From Haberlea rhodopensis (lineage: Eukaryota; Streptophyta; Magnoliopsida; Lamiales; Gesneriaceae), in NCBI GenBank assembly GCA_907163345.1, contig CAJQUN010000015.1, positions 5,426,886 to 5,490,885 on the forward strand: a stretch of DNA of 64,000 nt, given 5' to 3'. Within the stretch, counting starts at the first letter, position 1, and every line of letters begins with the position of its first letter. This document shows, in pieces, positions 24,201 through 35,402 of the stretch. The notes under the pieces were generated by a model that made no database searches, was not told the DNA's origin, and worked only from the letters and a program-made list of their open reading frames with translations. A program made the position numbers and the translations under genes.

Positions 24201-24228
24201 TCGTCTAGAAGGTCCTATGGGGACGTGA
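18272..24228 (+). CDS. Rhamnogalacturonate lyase (polysaccharide lyase family 4), 16 exons, 677 aa predicted
   Basis: Exons by GT-AG splicing and family homology: 18272-18378, 20259-20325, 20782-20903, 21011-21064, 21152-21268, 21358-21477, 21585-21720, 21868-22038, 22137-22292, 22386-22492, 22681-22774, 22875-23016, 23095-23251, 23349-23465, 23535-23661, 23989-24228. All phases join without stops, giving 677 residues, the usual size. Exon 1 encodes a basic-hydrophobic leader (KRQWGLIFGCFGIVLQLL), probably a signal peptide for the cell wall. Residues about 45-350 form the N-terminal PL4 domain (YNGIENLL, NRGYWDINW, VHGWICSDPP; His258 lies in a conserved block). About 378-460 is fibronectin-III-like (ALPGDAGSWQ, YAWVPGFIGDYK). 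About 470-675 is the C-terminal carbohydrate-binding-like domain (PTLWEIGIPDRTA, IARHGIHGLYWLY, GIMYDYIRLEGP). The enzyme cleaves the rhamnogalacturonan-I backbone of pectin by beta-elimination. Exon 1, reached over a 1.9-kb intron, is the least certain part. A start at 20272 would give 637 residues without a leader. Confidence 0.9.
18632..18988. mobile_element. MITE-like repeat copy B, in lyase intron 1
   Basis: Contains 'gtagtctcaaacttttag', 'aataatcaaatatactccc' and a mirrored half with 'aataattttctgg'. It belongs to the dispersed AT-rich family described at 19397-19771. Confidence 0.55.
19397..19771. mobile_element. MITE-like repeat copy C, best preserved, in lyase intron 1
   Basis: The two ends are inverted relatives. 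The left half (GGATAATTTTT... GACTATCAAGTATAGTCTCA) matches the reverse complement of the right half (TTTGCTTAGTCCTAAAAATT ... AAAAATTACC) over roughly 90 bp. The length of about 375 bp and lack of coding capacity fit a MITE with long terminal inverted repeats. The superfamily is not determined. Confidence 0.6.
19956..20164. mobile_element. Small TIR element (about 205 bp) in lyase intron 1
   Basis: The left arm 19958-19980 and right arm 20140-20162 are perfect inverted repeats (core GTCGGGGCTAGGGTTAACC). Inside, a phrase containing CACATGTTGTCCAATGA is tandemly duplicated. The element is non-coding. Flanking CGT and CCGTT suggest a very short target duplication, but this is not clear. Confidence 0.7.
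20420..20712. mobile_element. MITE-like repeat copy D, in lyase intron 2
   Basis: Contains 'atccaaacttttaaaatt' and 'accaaacttttgttttta', and ends in a GAGACCATTCTTAAAATTTACC-type right end (20691-20712) like copy C. Confidence 0.5.
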
Positions 24229-24430
24229 AAATTGATCTTGATGGTTAGAGCATTAATATGTTGTATTAATAGATTATTGTCATATCGCAGATGAAGTTAT
24301 ATACACGCATGTGTTTCACTAGTTTTGAGTACGCTTGTGTCTCAGATTTATAATGAACTAATAATCTATATTGACATTTATTAGTACAAGTAGTGTAGGA
24401 CAAAACGCTTGCCGTTTTACCGAAAGTTAT
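24229..24430 (+). other. Lyase 3' flank
   Basis: AT-rich sequence after the stop codon, probably containing the 3' UTR. No clear AATAAA signal is seen. Confidence 0.4.
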
Positions 24431-24483
24431 AGATGGTAGAGATTGTGAAACTCAAATCTTTTAAACTGCACAACAGCACAAGT

Positions 24484-24575
24484 ACCACGCTTCAATCGCT
24501 CACTAAGCTCGTTAGAGGCCGTAACGCTTCAATCGCTCACAAAGCTCGTAGAGTACCACGCTTCAATCGCGCCCC
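24484..24575. repeat. Short tandem repeat with ACGCTTCAATCGC core
   Basis: Three partial copies of a unit containing CGCTTCAATCGC(TCAC), separated by 'aagctcgt(t)aga' phrases. A CGATCGATCG palindrome follows at about 24582. Confidence 0.7.
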
Positions 24576-25067
24576 AATCGACGATCGATCGTGCCCTGCA
24601 CCTTTTGACGGAATGGTGTGTCCATTTCACGTTCAGGTGCATTTATCCATGATAAGATACCTCCAAATGTTGTCTTTTAGAACATATCTCTTGATATACT
24701 ATAAATATAACATTCCCTCACTTGTTTTATATCAGATTTTCGAAGGCAAAGTTTTGAGACCAAACTTGAGCATTTTGTGCATCTTCATCATTATTATTGT
24801 GAGCACTTTTAAGCCTTTGTGGTTTAAAGATATTATGAATTGAAGTGCTTCTTTCATAAATTGTGAGTCGTGGTATCTTGGGATATAAATTGCCATCAAA
24901 ACCATTAGCACCAAGGTGGGGCAATATTGTCTTAAGGACAAATAGTCTAACACTTGCCTCTACCAAACGGAAGGGATTTTATTTTAGAGAAATTTTCAAT
25001 AGTGAAAATTTAAATAATTTGAAAATCATATATGCTACTTTAATGCAACAAATTTTTTTTTTTAAAT
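24576..25067. other. Spacer without recognised genes
   Basis: Overlapping ORFs on both strands (24433-24843, 24727-24966) show no domain or family resemblance. I see nothing else. Confidence 0.45.
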
Positions 25068-25188
25068 ATAAAGCTTTGGACATATGTTGCACGGACACTC
25101 ATACGATGACACTGCAAGACATGACACGGACATGACGACACAGATTTTCAAAAGTTTCAGGATACTACACTGCTGAGACCCGCATGTA

Positions 25189-25227
<39 letters not shown>

Positions 25228-25718
25228 AAAATACAAAAATTCATATTTTTTAAATTGTAAAACTATGTAAAAGCAACAAAAATATTTTTACCAAATACAA
25301 GAAGCATAATAAATAATACATGTTATAGGTATCATCGTAGTATTACTCATACTAACACCACATACATATTAAATCAATTAACATAAAATTTAATTTAACA
25401 AACACTTCCAAATAAAATATCACACAAAAAATATTCTTACCAAAATGTAACAAATATATAATAAATGCATGTCACTAAAATCATAGTACTATCACACAAT
25501 ACTAACACAAAATACATATTACTTTAATTAACATAAAGTTTAATTAACACGTCCAAATTTTATTTTAGGGAAACACTTTTTGTACAATTAACCCCCAAAA
25601 GTGTCATTTTGTCTGATTTTTTTTAAAAAAATTAAGAACACGACACGTGTCTGAAGAGTGTCGGTATGTGTCCGATATTATACCAAATTATTTAGAAGTG
25701 TATGTATCATAGCTTTGG
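25068..25718. mobile_element. Possible TIR element with GTTGCACGGACAC-type end
   Basis: The left part reads AAAGCTTTGGACATATGTTG followed by CACGGACACTC. The right part, reverse-complemented, gives AAAGCTATGATACATAC and, further in, GGACACATACCGACACTC. This suggests imperfect inverted ends of a common plant MITE type. It encloses an ATT microsatellite. Boundaries are tentative. Confidence 0.4.
25188..25226. repeat. (ATT)n microsatellite
   Basis: About 13 uninterrupted ATT units. Confidence 0.95.
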
Positions 25719-25969
25719 ATCATGAAAACCTAGTTATATGAGGTATAAAAGGTCTAAAGTATCTGGGTTAGCATAGCAGATAATGGAGCTAGCACCTATT
25801 GTGCTGATAATTAAAAATTATTTGACTTGTCTAAAAAAAATTGACTTTGACCTGGACATTAGTTTGGCACATAGTAGAAACAATGCGACGCATTTGGTTC
25901 ATTGCTTACCCTGGACGGTTTATGACACAAACTTTTAAGAGAGAATACATATTAATTGCTTTCCAATTT

Positions 25970-25972
<3 letters not shown>

Positions 25973-26057
<85 letters not shown>
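25973..26057. repeat. Compound (CA)n(TA)n microsatellite
   Basis: About 14 CA units pass directly into about 28 TA units. This is the same compound form as at 11379-11458. Confidence 0.95.
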
Positions 26058-26059
<2 letters not shown>

Positions 26060-26159
26060 CGAAATTACGATGACCTGCTGAAATCAATAGAGATGGGGCC
26101 CACCTCTCCTTTCTTCTCTAATACTCAAAAAAATAACGACAATAGTGAGTTGCCACTCA

Positions 26160-27230
26160 AATAACCTGAAAGCAAGAAGCAACCGTGAGAAGTGGAGAGA
26201 ATAAGGGAAAACCAGAATTGTAAAGTAAGCAATAGGTTCTCAATCCCTAAAAGTGATGATCAAACCTGTTATTTACAGGGAAGAGTTACCATACATATAG
26301 ATCTCTTTCCATGTTTATCTGAATCTACCAAGATACCAAGAATATCTGATAAGATTTGAAAAGATCTATTAGATCTCCTCAATCTATAATAAGATCAAAT
26401 CCCCAAAGTCACGCTGGAGATCTGGCCCACAGCTGATGATCTCGGATGTTAACATGTCGGCATATCGTGTCAGGCCGGGCATACATTACCATTTTGCAAC
26501 TTACAGAAGCATCAGGTCGGTCGCACACGTCAGGTCAGGCATGTTTGGGAGGTCGGCCATATGTCATGAGGTATGCCATGTTGGGTCGGCCATATGCTGG
26601 GAGGTCGGCGACCTAGATGAGTCGGCCTCCTAACAAGAGACCTCCTGCTAAGCAAATCTGATTTTTGAGCTCCTAGAAGTTTGGATGAGCTCCTACTCCT
26701 AAGGGGTATCACAGTCCTCCCTCAGGGTCGAGTTTACCTCATAGACTAGGAGGGTAAAAATAGGTCTGTCGACGGCTCTGAAGATATCGAAGAGCTCGTA
26801 GAGACTAAGTAAAATGAGAACAGACAAAGCTTGAAGAGCTCGATTTATTAATAAATAATTAATCACGTAGAGGTTAAGTAAAATGAGGTCGGCCCAGGTA
26901 TGAAGAGCTTGGCAGAAAGTGATAAGATAACGTCGTAAAAGTCATGTGAAGTAATAAATACATCCTCCTGGTAGGCTTTTTGCTCATTCTGGCTTGGGCA
27001 TTTTCAAGAGCCTAAGCTCGGCGAACCTATCAAGAGAATTTCTGATTGGACATATGTTATTTAAGCTCGACCAGAATGCTCGAATTCTCGTCCTTGTGGA
27101 TGCCCTGCTCATTTTGGCTTGAGAATTTCTAAGAGTTCAATCTCGGGAGGTCCTATCTATAGAATTCGGGCATTAACAATTTTTTGTAACCTGGTTGATG
27201 CGCTTGAAGGACTCAAAAACCTCATTCTAT
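26160..27230. other. Non-coding repeat-like region, possible LTR
   Basis: No coding homology. Phrases such as 'ggtcggccatatg' recur three times (26551-26620). GGGGTATCACAGTCCTCCC at about 26704 resembles stretches found in LTRs of plant retrotransposons. Classification is uncertain. Confidence 0.35.
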
Positions 27231-27665
27231 CAAAGCCTGGCATAACCGAGTTAAGGTGAGCTCGTCGTAAACGTAGCTCCTGAGTCAGGTGAAAACCCAT
27301 AAAGCCTGACGTAATCAAGGTCGAGGTGAGCATGTCATAAACGTAGCTCCTAAAGTGAACTCGTCGTAAACATAGTTCCTAAGGTCGGGTGAAAACCCTG
27401 ATGTAATCAAGGCCGAGATGAGCTCGTCGTAAACGTAGCTCCTGAAGTGAACTCGTCGTAAACGTAGTTCCTGAGGTCGGGGGTGAAATCCTTAAAGCCT
27501 GACGTAATCAAGGCCGAGGTGAGCATGTCTTAAACGTAACTCCTGAAGTGAACTCATCGTAAACCAAGTTCCTGAGATAGGATGAAAACCCTTAAAGCAT
27601 GGCGCATCAAGGCCGAGGAGAGCTCATCACAAACATAGCTCCTGAAGTCAGATGAAACCCTAAAG
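27231..27665. repeat. Minisatellite, about 95-100 bp unit, 4-5 copies
   Basis: Each unit holds 'gtaatcaaggccgaggtgag' then CGTCGTAAACGTAGCTCCTG and 'ggtcgggtgaaaaccct'. Within units the 'gaactcgtcgtaaacgtagttcct' phrase is an internal duplication of about 35 bp. Unit starts are near 27237, 27308, 27402, 27503 and 27600. Confidence 0.8.
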
Positions 27666-27699
27666 ATGCTCACTTTTGTCTGAAATTTCTTTTTGTTTG

Positions 27700-28667
27700 A
27701 CTGATGAACTCCAATTGTTTGTGAGGTCGGCCTTAGGCTAAAGTTGAAGATCTGGCTGAGAAACAAATCAATGATGACATGAAACTGATGGCTGGGGATA
27801 TCTAGATGAAGAGGTTCCGATGACGTTTGGCTGAAGAGGGTTGAAGAGTTGGTCGAGGATGACCTGAAGCTGATGAGCTGGCTGATCATGAAGGACTGAG
27901 AGACGATGACCTGGAGCTGAAGAGCAATAGAATCATGAGCCAAAGTTGAAGACAGCTGAGGAGCTGGTCTGAGAAGACCCACCATTGTGGGCTGAGAATG
28001 ACATCTAGTTGACGAGCTATCAAGGATATCTAACTGCAGAGCTGCAAAAGGCCTCTAACTGAAAAGCTGACCGAAGAGTGGCCTGAAGCTGAAAGCTGAA
28101 GAGAACCCATGGCTAAAGAGCTAATGGAACATTACTTGAACATTTGGCTGGAGTTATGTAGGACCTCTAACTGAAGAGCTAAAGTTGAATAGATGGTTGA
28201 ACTGGTCGAGGATGACCTTAAACTGAAGAGTTGGGAATAGCTCTTGATGAATTGCTAGGGATGAATAGCTGGTGATGACCTCCTTCTGAAGAGTTGAGGA
28301 TGCGCTCGAACTGAGCTGAGAATGACTTTTGAAGGGCTGAGGATGACAAAGGGCTCGGGATGACCTCCTAGTGAAGAGCTAAGGATGACCTCCGTCTGAA
28401 CAACTGATGATGAGCTCTACTGAATATGTGATGATGAGCTCTATATGATGAGCTCTCCGAGGTAGATCACCATATGAAGAGCTGAGAATTAGCTCTACTG
28501 AATAGTCGGTAATAAACTCTATATGAATAGCAAAGAATGAGCTCCGTGAGGTAGGTCTTTTTGAAGAACTAAGATTGAGCTCTACTGAGTAGTTGATATT
28601 CATTTGAAGAGCTGACGGATGAACTCTTTGAGGTAGATCTTCATCTGATGAGCTGACGGACGAGCTG

Positions 28668-28668
<1 letters not shown>
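27700..28668. repeat. Degenerate short-unit repeat field (GATGACCT / GAAGAGCTGA)
   Basis: For nearly 1 kb, phrases GATGACCT, CTGAAGAGCTGA and GATGAGCTCTAC recur at irregular 20-45 bp spacing with heavy divergence. The ORFs here (27554-27985, 28379-28603 minus) are repetitive, low-complexity translations and unlikely to be genes. Confidence 0.75.

Positions 28669-28669
<1 letters not shown>

Positions 28670-28699
<30 letters not shown>
28670..28699. repeat. (TA)n microsatellite
   Basis: About 14 AT/TA units close the minisatellite field. Confidence 0.9.
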
Positions 28700-28703
<4 letters not shown>

Positions 28704-31029
28704 TTATTTATTTATACCGCTTATATATATATTGTCTAGACATTTGTAAGAGATCTAGAAACCAAAAAAATAAAAAATATTTTAAGATTTTTGTTTCAAT
28801 TTCTCTTTCGTCAAAAAACATCAATTGCTAATAATGTCTAAATTTATAACAATTTTTACTTTGTTTTAAAACACTTAAACATCTCTTTAAAAATGATCGG
28901 TTTGGGACTTTTTATTTTGTTTTATTTTCTCTGTTTCTGCATATTGGAACAGCAATTTGTGGTTATTTTAGAAACAAGCAAGGGCTCTGTTCACAAAAGA
29001 AGATATTTTTTCACGAGAAACAGATTTATCTATTTGGGATTGAGAAAATAAACACTAGTTAATTTCCTTTATTAATAAAAATGATGCTAATAACTAGTGT
29101 TTTATTTGCATTATAAACAGGAACACCTAAATACAGCAGGGCTGTTCAACCTTAAAGACTAGAAAAACTAGGGTGGACTTGTAAATTTAGAAAAAAAAAT
29201 TAGTTTGAATTTTTGAAAATTTTGTTCTTTAGCCCAACTCTCAATACCCGCTTAGCCATATATGGTGCGCGATCAGCCCCATATAATTCTAAATCATGAC
29301 GCACCCATGTACATATCTATTCGAAATCAAAGAGAAACATCCTAGCTTCTTAGTGTGTGTATGTATTCATTATTCATTCTAGTTATATATACATTATTAG
29401 CTTTGAAAGATATAGTGCCACGACCAAGGGCAGATTGATGTTGGGGCTTCCCTTGGTTGCAGCCCGGGGTAAATTTTTTTTTTGTACCTATTTACTCCCG
29501 CTGCAGTAGTCCAGGCCCCAACCCATCCTAGCCCCAATGTCATTCATCATCCTCCTCCTTAACCGTCGTCTCATTCACCCGCTGAGTTGCAAGAACCTTC
29601 AAACTGTCAGATGCCTCCACAGTGTCCAGCATTCTCCTACTGATCTTCTTTGATGTATAATGGTGTGATCCGATATGAAAATCTGTATAAACTTTCCTCA
29701 TTCACGTTGCACTTCAACTGTTTGGTAAAATGCTTATAACAATGTATTTGCAGCAAGATGTTTACATATATTTATAATAACAATTGCTGACTGCTTCACG
29801 TGATGTGTCATAATGCAAGTGAATTGAAAAAGGTGCAATTTTATGAAGAACATGTAAAAATATGTCGGGTGATTTTCACTCGTTTTCGGTAGGCTTTGAA
29901 TAATGTTATCGAATAGAAAGTAAAAAATCTTTTTTAAAAAATATAGAGGATGTAAATGATAAATTTAAATAAAAGTTAGAGCAAAATATTAAATAATGTA
30001 TAAATTTGTATATTAAAATAAATTTTGCCATGAATCTTGAGATTTGGTCATATGAGCATTGATGCGCAAAGTAAATTATGTGATGTTACCCTCGGGTAGT
30101 GCCTAAGGGGCAAATGTCACAATTCACCACCCCATTAAGGTCCGCATCAATGTAACCCTAAAGTTATATCCATATGGATTATTATATCAGACACCAACAA
30201 TTTTAAGACATGTGCAGTTGCAGTGGTATCCAATTTTTATTTCTGTTTAATTTATTTTTTCCAGATAATGGGACAAGTGACAGTGGTGCATTTACAACTG
30301 GACTGCTCAGACAATTTTTTGTTTATCAGATGGTCAAACAAGTATCGATCTTGGAAATTTTAATTTATTGATTTCCTACACGATCCGCTGGCATCTATAA
30401 ACCAGCAAGAGGTTGTTCATGTCAGAAAAGAAACGATATCACTTTTAAGCACCATTAACAATTTGATATGTTCAAAGTTGCACTATATTTTCAGGTGTCA
30501 GCCCAGGGCAGATTCAAATCCTGGATCCGCCCTTGGCCACGACCATTTCAATACATACTATATACCTAGCTCTTTATCCTCAACCTATCTTTGATATGTT
30601 TCTCTCTACCCATTTCAGATTCGCGGACTGCGTTTTATGAATTTTCTTGATCAATGTTATTAATATACTTTCCCATCTTCTTCCAACTTTTATATGTTCT
30701 ATACATAATTCACAAAAAAAATCGTTGAACGGGCACGACAATTGCAACGATAAAGTTCTATACTAAAATGATGTGTAATTATTATGGTGATTTTACGATA
30801 GTCGCTGAACGGAACATCAATTTCACGGCATGAAATGACGAGCGTCAACGAACGGTCGTTGTTGAACATTTTTTAACTTTTTTTGATTTTTTCCATTAAA
30901 TTTGTCCTATCTAATTATTTTTATTTTTAAGTTTAAAAAACTCCACTACAATAACCGCTATCGTGCCTTCAAACCATGGTTCTATTCTGATATAATGTCA
31001 CATCACATGATGCAACTCAGTTGAGCACG
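28700..31029. other. Spacer with two small inverted structures
   Basis: No gene recognised. A hairpin with 16-bp arms lies at 29046-29107. A segment at about 29414-29470 (GCCACGACCAAGGGCAGATT) has an inverted relative at about 30503-30545 (GGATCCGCCCTTGGCCACGA). These may be the two ends of a degenerate TIR element of about 1.1 kb. Confidence 0.4.
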
Positions 31030-31225
31030 TAATAAATTGAGAGTATTTTGTTAAGGGTTTAGCTGTTTAAGTTTAACAAAAGTGGTCCATAAACCATTAA
31101 AAATATTGAAATTATTTTTGTTAAAAATAATTTATGTAGAAATATGATAAAAATATTTATATGAGATTATTTTGTTAAAAAATAATTTCTTTTTAAATAT
31201 ATTTGATTAGAAGTTGGGTACTATC
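31030..31225. mobile_element. MITE-like repeat copy E (partial)
   Basis: Contains TTAACAAAAGTGGTCCATAA and 'ttgttaaaaaataatttc' phrases and ends 'atatttgattag'. It is a truncated member of the family at 19397-19771. Confidence 0.45.
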
Positions 31226-31800
31226 TGTGATCATGTTTGTGATTTTCTCATGATATACGAAGCATTGAAATAATTCAGATTACGCAGTTTTATTAAAATT
31301 TTGTTAAGTTTATTATATTGTGCAACTATATACCTACAATATGCATATTTAATTTATTATATGCATGATGCTTCATTATATTTCAAAAATCTATATCTAA
31401 TATGTTTCATAGCAAGAGATAAACGTGTGAGTTAATATGGACGGTTGCAGTCTTTGGGTAGCAATTTGCTGAATGATTTGCAGCTACTTCAACAGCTTCG
31501 AGGAACGAGGAAAATGCATGGAGCATTTGCACACCATGTCGGGAGCTTTATAAATAGAGCTGTTCTCGCTAAGTTTGAGTATAGAGTTTGAGATGTTGTT
31601 CTCTTAGTTATACCCAGTGTCGGGTTTGTGAGAGATTGAATGTTTGTAAACACTTGCAAAGATTTCTTCCTATAATAAAACTTTCAGTAGCTCCGTGTAC
31701 GTAGCCTATATTAGGTGAACCACGTAAATCGATTGTGTTCTTGTTGATTACTTTTGGTATTTTATTATCATCATTACTCAATTGCTTCTCATCCCCAACA
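31226..31800 (+). repeat. 5' LTR of the copia element (left border approximate)
   Basis: Contains a TATA-like TTTATAAATAGAGC at about 31549, a possible AATAAAA signal at about 31674, and an end in CA just before the primer site. The left TG border could not be fixed without the 3' LTR. Confidence 0.6.
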
Positions 31801-31899
31801 ACTGATACCAGAACCAGGTCCTTTTTTGGGTGGAGCTTTGTTGTGGTAGGTGAATATGTATTGACTAAGGAGTTTCGGTCTAGAAAATCGGTATTTATG

Positions 31900-32900
31900 C
31901 TGGAGAAGATGGATCGAGACCTGGAACCAACAAGTTTTACTGCATAGATTTTACGTATACATATTAAAGATTTTATGTATAGCAATAAGCTGCATCAACC
32001 TTTATCAGGAAAGAAAGCGGAAAAGATTGAGGATGATGAATGGGAGCTCCTTGACTGACAAATGTTTGATGTAGTTTGCTTCATACTAACGAAGAACGTG
32101 ACACATAATACGGCAGATGCAAAAACCACAGAGGAAAATGATGTCCACTCTTTCGGACACGTATGAGAGCCATAAGCAAACAACAATGTTCATCTCATGA
32201 AAAAAATATTCTACTTGAAGACAGGAGAAGGTTCTTATGTGGCGACATATCAACGAATTCAACACTATTGTTTCTCAGATAACATCGGTTGAAATAAATT
32301 TTTATGATGAGGTTCAATCATTTATTCTTCTAACTCTCTACCAAATGCTTGGGAACCAATGGGGGCAGTGGTTAACAATTCTGTTGGCAAAGGAAATTTA
32401 CAATTCAATAAAATCAGAGATCGAGTTCTTGCTGAAGAAGTTCACAGTATGGATTCGGGTGAAATAACATCACCGAGTTCTGCTCTAAATCTCGAGAACA
32501 AAGACATGGGCAGAAGTGACGAAAGGAGTTCTAACCATTGGCGCAGTAGGTCCAAGTCAAGAAATGGCAAATACAAAAATACATTTGAGAAGATGTTGAA
32601 GTGTTGGAGCTGTGGTGAGACTGGCCATTTAAAAAGGAACTGTAAATCGATAAAGAACATCGCTAATGCTGTGACTAAGGAGGTACATGATGCTTTATCA
32701 CTATGCATGAAAATCCTGGTTGATTATGAGGTTTTGGACTCAGGAGCTTCGTTTCATACAACTGGTAATCATGATGTATTCTATAAGTACATCGTTGGCG
32801 ATTATGGAAAAGTTTTTATAGCAGATGGAAAATCTTTGAAAATATGCGGTATGAGTGATGTCTGTCTGAAGATGTCAAATGGGTCATCTACAAAGTGAGA
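31900..32900 (+). pseudogene. Copia gag, zinc knuckle and protease remnant
   Basis: Broken frames read 'LHQPLSGKKAEKIEDDEWEL' (31990-32050), 'HINEFNTIVSQITSVEI' (32242) and then a CCHC knuckle CWSCGETGHLKRNC (about 32601-32642). A protease block 'VLDSGASFHTT' follows at about 32730. These are typical Ty1/copia gag-protease features. Confidence 0.85.
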
Positions 32901-33009
32901 CATGTACCAGGACTCAAAAAAAATCTTATCTTGGTGGAATAGCATGATGATGAAGGTCATAATGCACATTTTGTGATGGTTCCTGAAAAGTGAGCAAATG
33001 AGCCATTAT

Positions 33010-34000
33010 TGTTGCTCGAGGAAAGAAAACAGGAACCTTTTTATGACTTCAGTTATAGACATACATTAGCAGTTGTGGATGCTGGAGCTAATGCTGGAGC
33101 TAATTCAAGTCTATGGCACTATAGACTTGGGTATATGAGTGAACAGGGAATGAAGATGCTGCAGTCAAATGGGAAGTTACCAGAATTAAAGTCTGTTGAA
33201 CATAAGTTATGTGAAAGTTGTATCTTTGGAAAAGAGAAGAATGTGAGCTTTTCAAAATGAGGTAAAGAACCGAAAGCATCAAAGTTACTGCTGGTTCATA
33301 CTGACGTATGGGGACCATCTATTGTGACATCACTTGGAGGCTCAAGATACATGTCACATTCATCGATGATTTGAGCAAGAAACTATGGGTTTATTTTCTG
33401 GAAAAAAACTGATGTTTATGAAACCTTTAAAAATTGGAAAGTCATGGCAGAAAATGAAACCAACTTGAAAGTGAAGTGCTTATGGTCTTATAATGGATGA
33501 GAACATGAAAGTGTTGAGTTCAAAAAGTATTGTGCACAGAATGGGATCAAGATGGAGAAAACCATTCCTGGTACACCTCAATGGTATTGCTGAAAGAATG
33601 AACAAAAACCCTGAATGAACGTGCAAGGAGCATGAGATTGCATGCTGGATTACCACAATCACTTTGGGCTGATGCAGTTAACACTGCAGCATATCTGATC
33701 AACCGAGGACCTTCGGTACCTCTTGATTACAGAATCCCAGAAGAGGTCTGGAGCGGCAGAGAAGTAAACATTTCTTTCTTGAAAGTGTTTGAATGTTTAT
33801 CCTATGTTCATATTGATTTAGCTAGCAAAACAAAACTTGATCCGAAATCCAAGAAATATTTCTTTATTGGTTATAGAGATAATGAGTTTGGTTATCGTTT
33901 CTCAGATGACCGAAAGAGAAAGATCATTCGGAGCAAAGATGTAATCTTTAGTGAGCAAGTATTGTACAATGACAAATCAAATATTAAAGCTGGAGGTTGA
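33010..34000 (+). pseudogene. Copia integrase remnant
   Basis: A GAG-pre-integrase block LWHYRLGYMSEQGMKML (33110) precedes the integrase core. Its catalytic-region motifs HTDVWGP (33298), an NG..EHESVEFKKYC segment and 'ERMNKTLNERARSM' are spread over three frames. The C-terminal part 'LWADAVNTAAYLINRGPS' to 'RSKDVIFSE' is open at 33632-34000. Confidence 0.85.
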
Positions 34001-34379
34001 TGTCCTGAAATCAAGAAGAAGAATGAAGTGACATTGATAGATATCCCTATGAATGAGCTGAAAAATGGTAACCAGGAAGATAAGAGACTATTGCACAAGA
34101 TATGGAACCACAAATTCTGGTGGATGAACTCAGGAGATCTTCTAGAACATCGGACCACCACATAGATTCTCCCCTGCACTTCATTATATTTTATTGACAG
34201 ATAAAGGTGAACCAGAGACATATGAATAGGAGATGCAAAATATGATTCAACCAAGTGAGAATTAGCCCTGAATGATGAGATGGATTCACTCTCATCCATT
34301 AGATGTGGGAGCTGATAGAACTTACATAAGGAAAAAGGCACTACACAATAAGTGCGTGCACATGATCACAGAATGACAT

Positions 34380-35402
34380 GATAGTAACAAATGGTACAAG
34401 GCAAGAGTTGTTATAAAAAGGCTTTCAACAAAGGGAAGGCATTGATCAAACCAAAATTTTCTTTCCAGTGATGAAGCTAACAACTATAAGAAATGTACTT
34501 GGCTAGTGGTGAAAGAAGATTTGCATCTAGAACAGTTGGATGTAAAGATGATGTTTCTTCATTGTGATTTGGATGAATAAATTTATATGTATCAGCCACA
34601 AGGTCTTGAAGTACAAGGGAAAGAGAAAATGGTATGCCAACTTCAGAAGAGCTTGTACGGTCTCAAACATCCAAGACAGTGATATAATAAGTTTGATGGA
34701 TTCATGGGTAACAATGGTTTTCTGAGATGTCAGGCTGATCACTGTTGTTATGTAAAGAATGTTGACGATTCTTGTATCACTGTACTATTGTATGTAGATG
34801 ATTTTTTTATAGCATGAGCTTGTCTGGAGGAGATTGATAAACTCGAGAAAGAGTTACCAAAAGAGTTTGCTATGAAGGATTTGGGTGCTGCAAAGCAAAT
34901 CTTTGGAATGAGGATCATAAGAGATAAGGTGAATGGGACTCTTGAAATTATCTCAAGAAAAGTACGTGAAAAAGGTGTTTAGCAGATTTTTCATGGATGA
35001 AGCTAAACCAGTGAGTACTCATTTTGCTAGTCATTTTAAACTAACCAAAGCACAATCGCCCTCAACGGAGCAGAAGCAAACTTATATGAATAAAGTTCCT
35101 TGTCATTCTGCTGTTGGAAACCTCATGTATGCATTGGTATGCACTAGACTAGACATAACACATGCAGTGGGAGTTGTGAGAAGTTTATGAGAAATCCAGG
35201 AAAACAACACTGGGAAGCAGTTAACTGGATTCTCAGGTACTTGAAAGGTACAACTAGCACATCTCTATGCTTCAAGAAGTCAAATTTGGGCTTAGAATAT
35301 TTTGTCGATGCCGACATGGGTGGTGAAATGGATGGCAGAAAGAGTACTACTGGGTATGTGTACACATTAGGTGGTACCACAGTAAGCTGGGTGTCTAAGT
35401 GA
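34380..35402 (+). pseudogene. Copia reverse transcriptase / RNase H remnant
   Basis: RT pieces include 'EQLDVKMMFLHCDLDE', 'QLQKSLYGLKHPRQ' and the catalytic LLYVDDFFIA followed by a stop (about 34787-34818). RNase H pieces follow: 'AVGNLMYALVCTRLDITHAV', 'WILRYLKGTTSTSLCF' and 'STTGYVYTLGGTTVSW'. The coding region ends abruptly at 35402. Confidence 0.85.

Larger units (their letters stand above)
31226..35402 (+). mobile_element. Ty1/copia retrotransposon, decayed, 3' truncated
   Basis: A 5' LTR ends ..CCCCAACA at 31800 and an ACTGATACCAGAACC primer-like site follows. Coding remnants occur in copia order: gag, zinc knuckle, protease, integrase, RT, RNase H. RNase H stops after 'TTVSWVSK' at about 35400, where unrelated sequence begins, so the 3' end and 3' LTR are missing. 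Stops and frameshifts occur throughout. Confidence 0.85.

Noticed and set aside
24433..24966. Overlapping ORFs on both strands downstream of the lyase
   Set aside because: No recognisable domains, and they partly translate a short tandem repeat.
25841..26164. 107-codon ORF across the CA/TA microsatellite
   Set aside because: The middle is a simple-sequence translation (Thr-His then Ile-Tyr runs) and the flanks show no homology.
27554..27985. 143-codon minus-strand ORF in the minisatellite field
   Set aside because: Ser-rich translation of degenerate repeats, with no homology or splice context.
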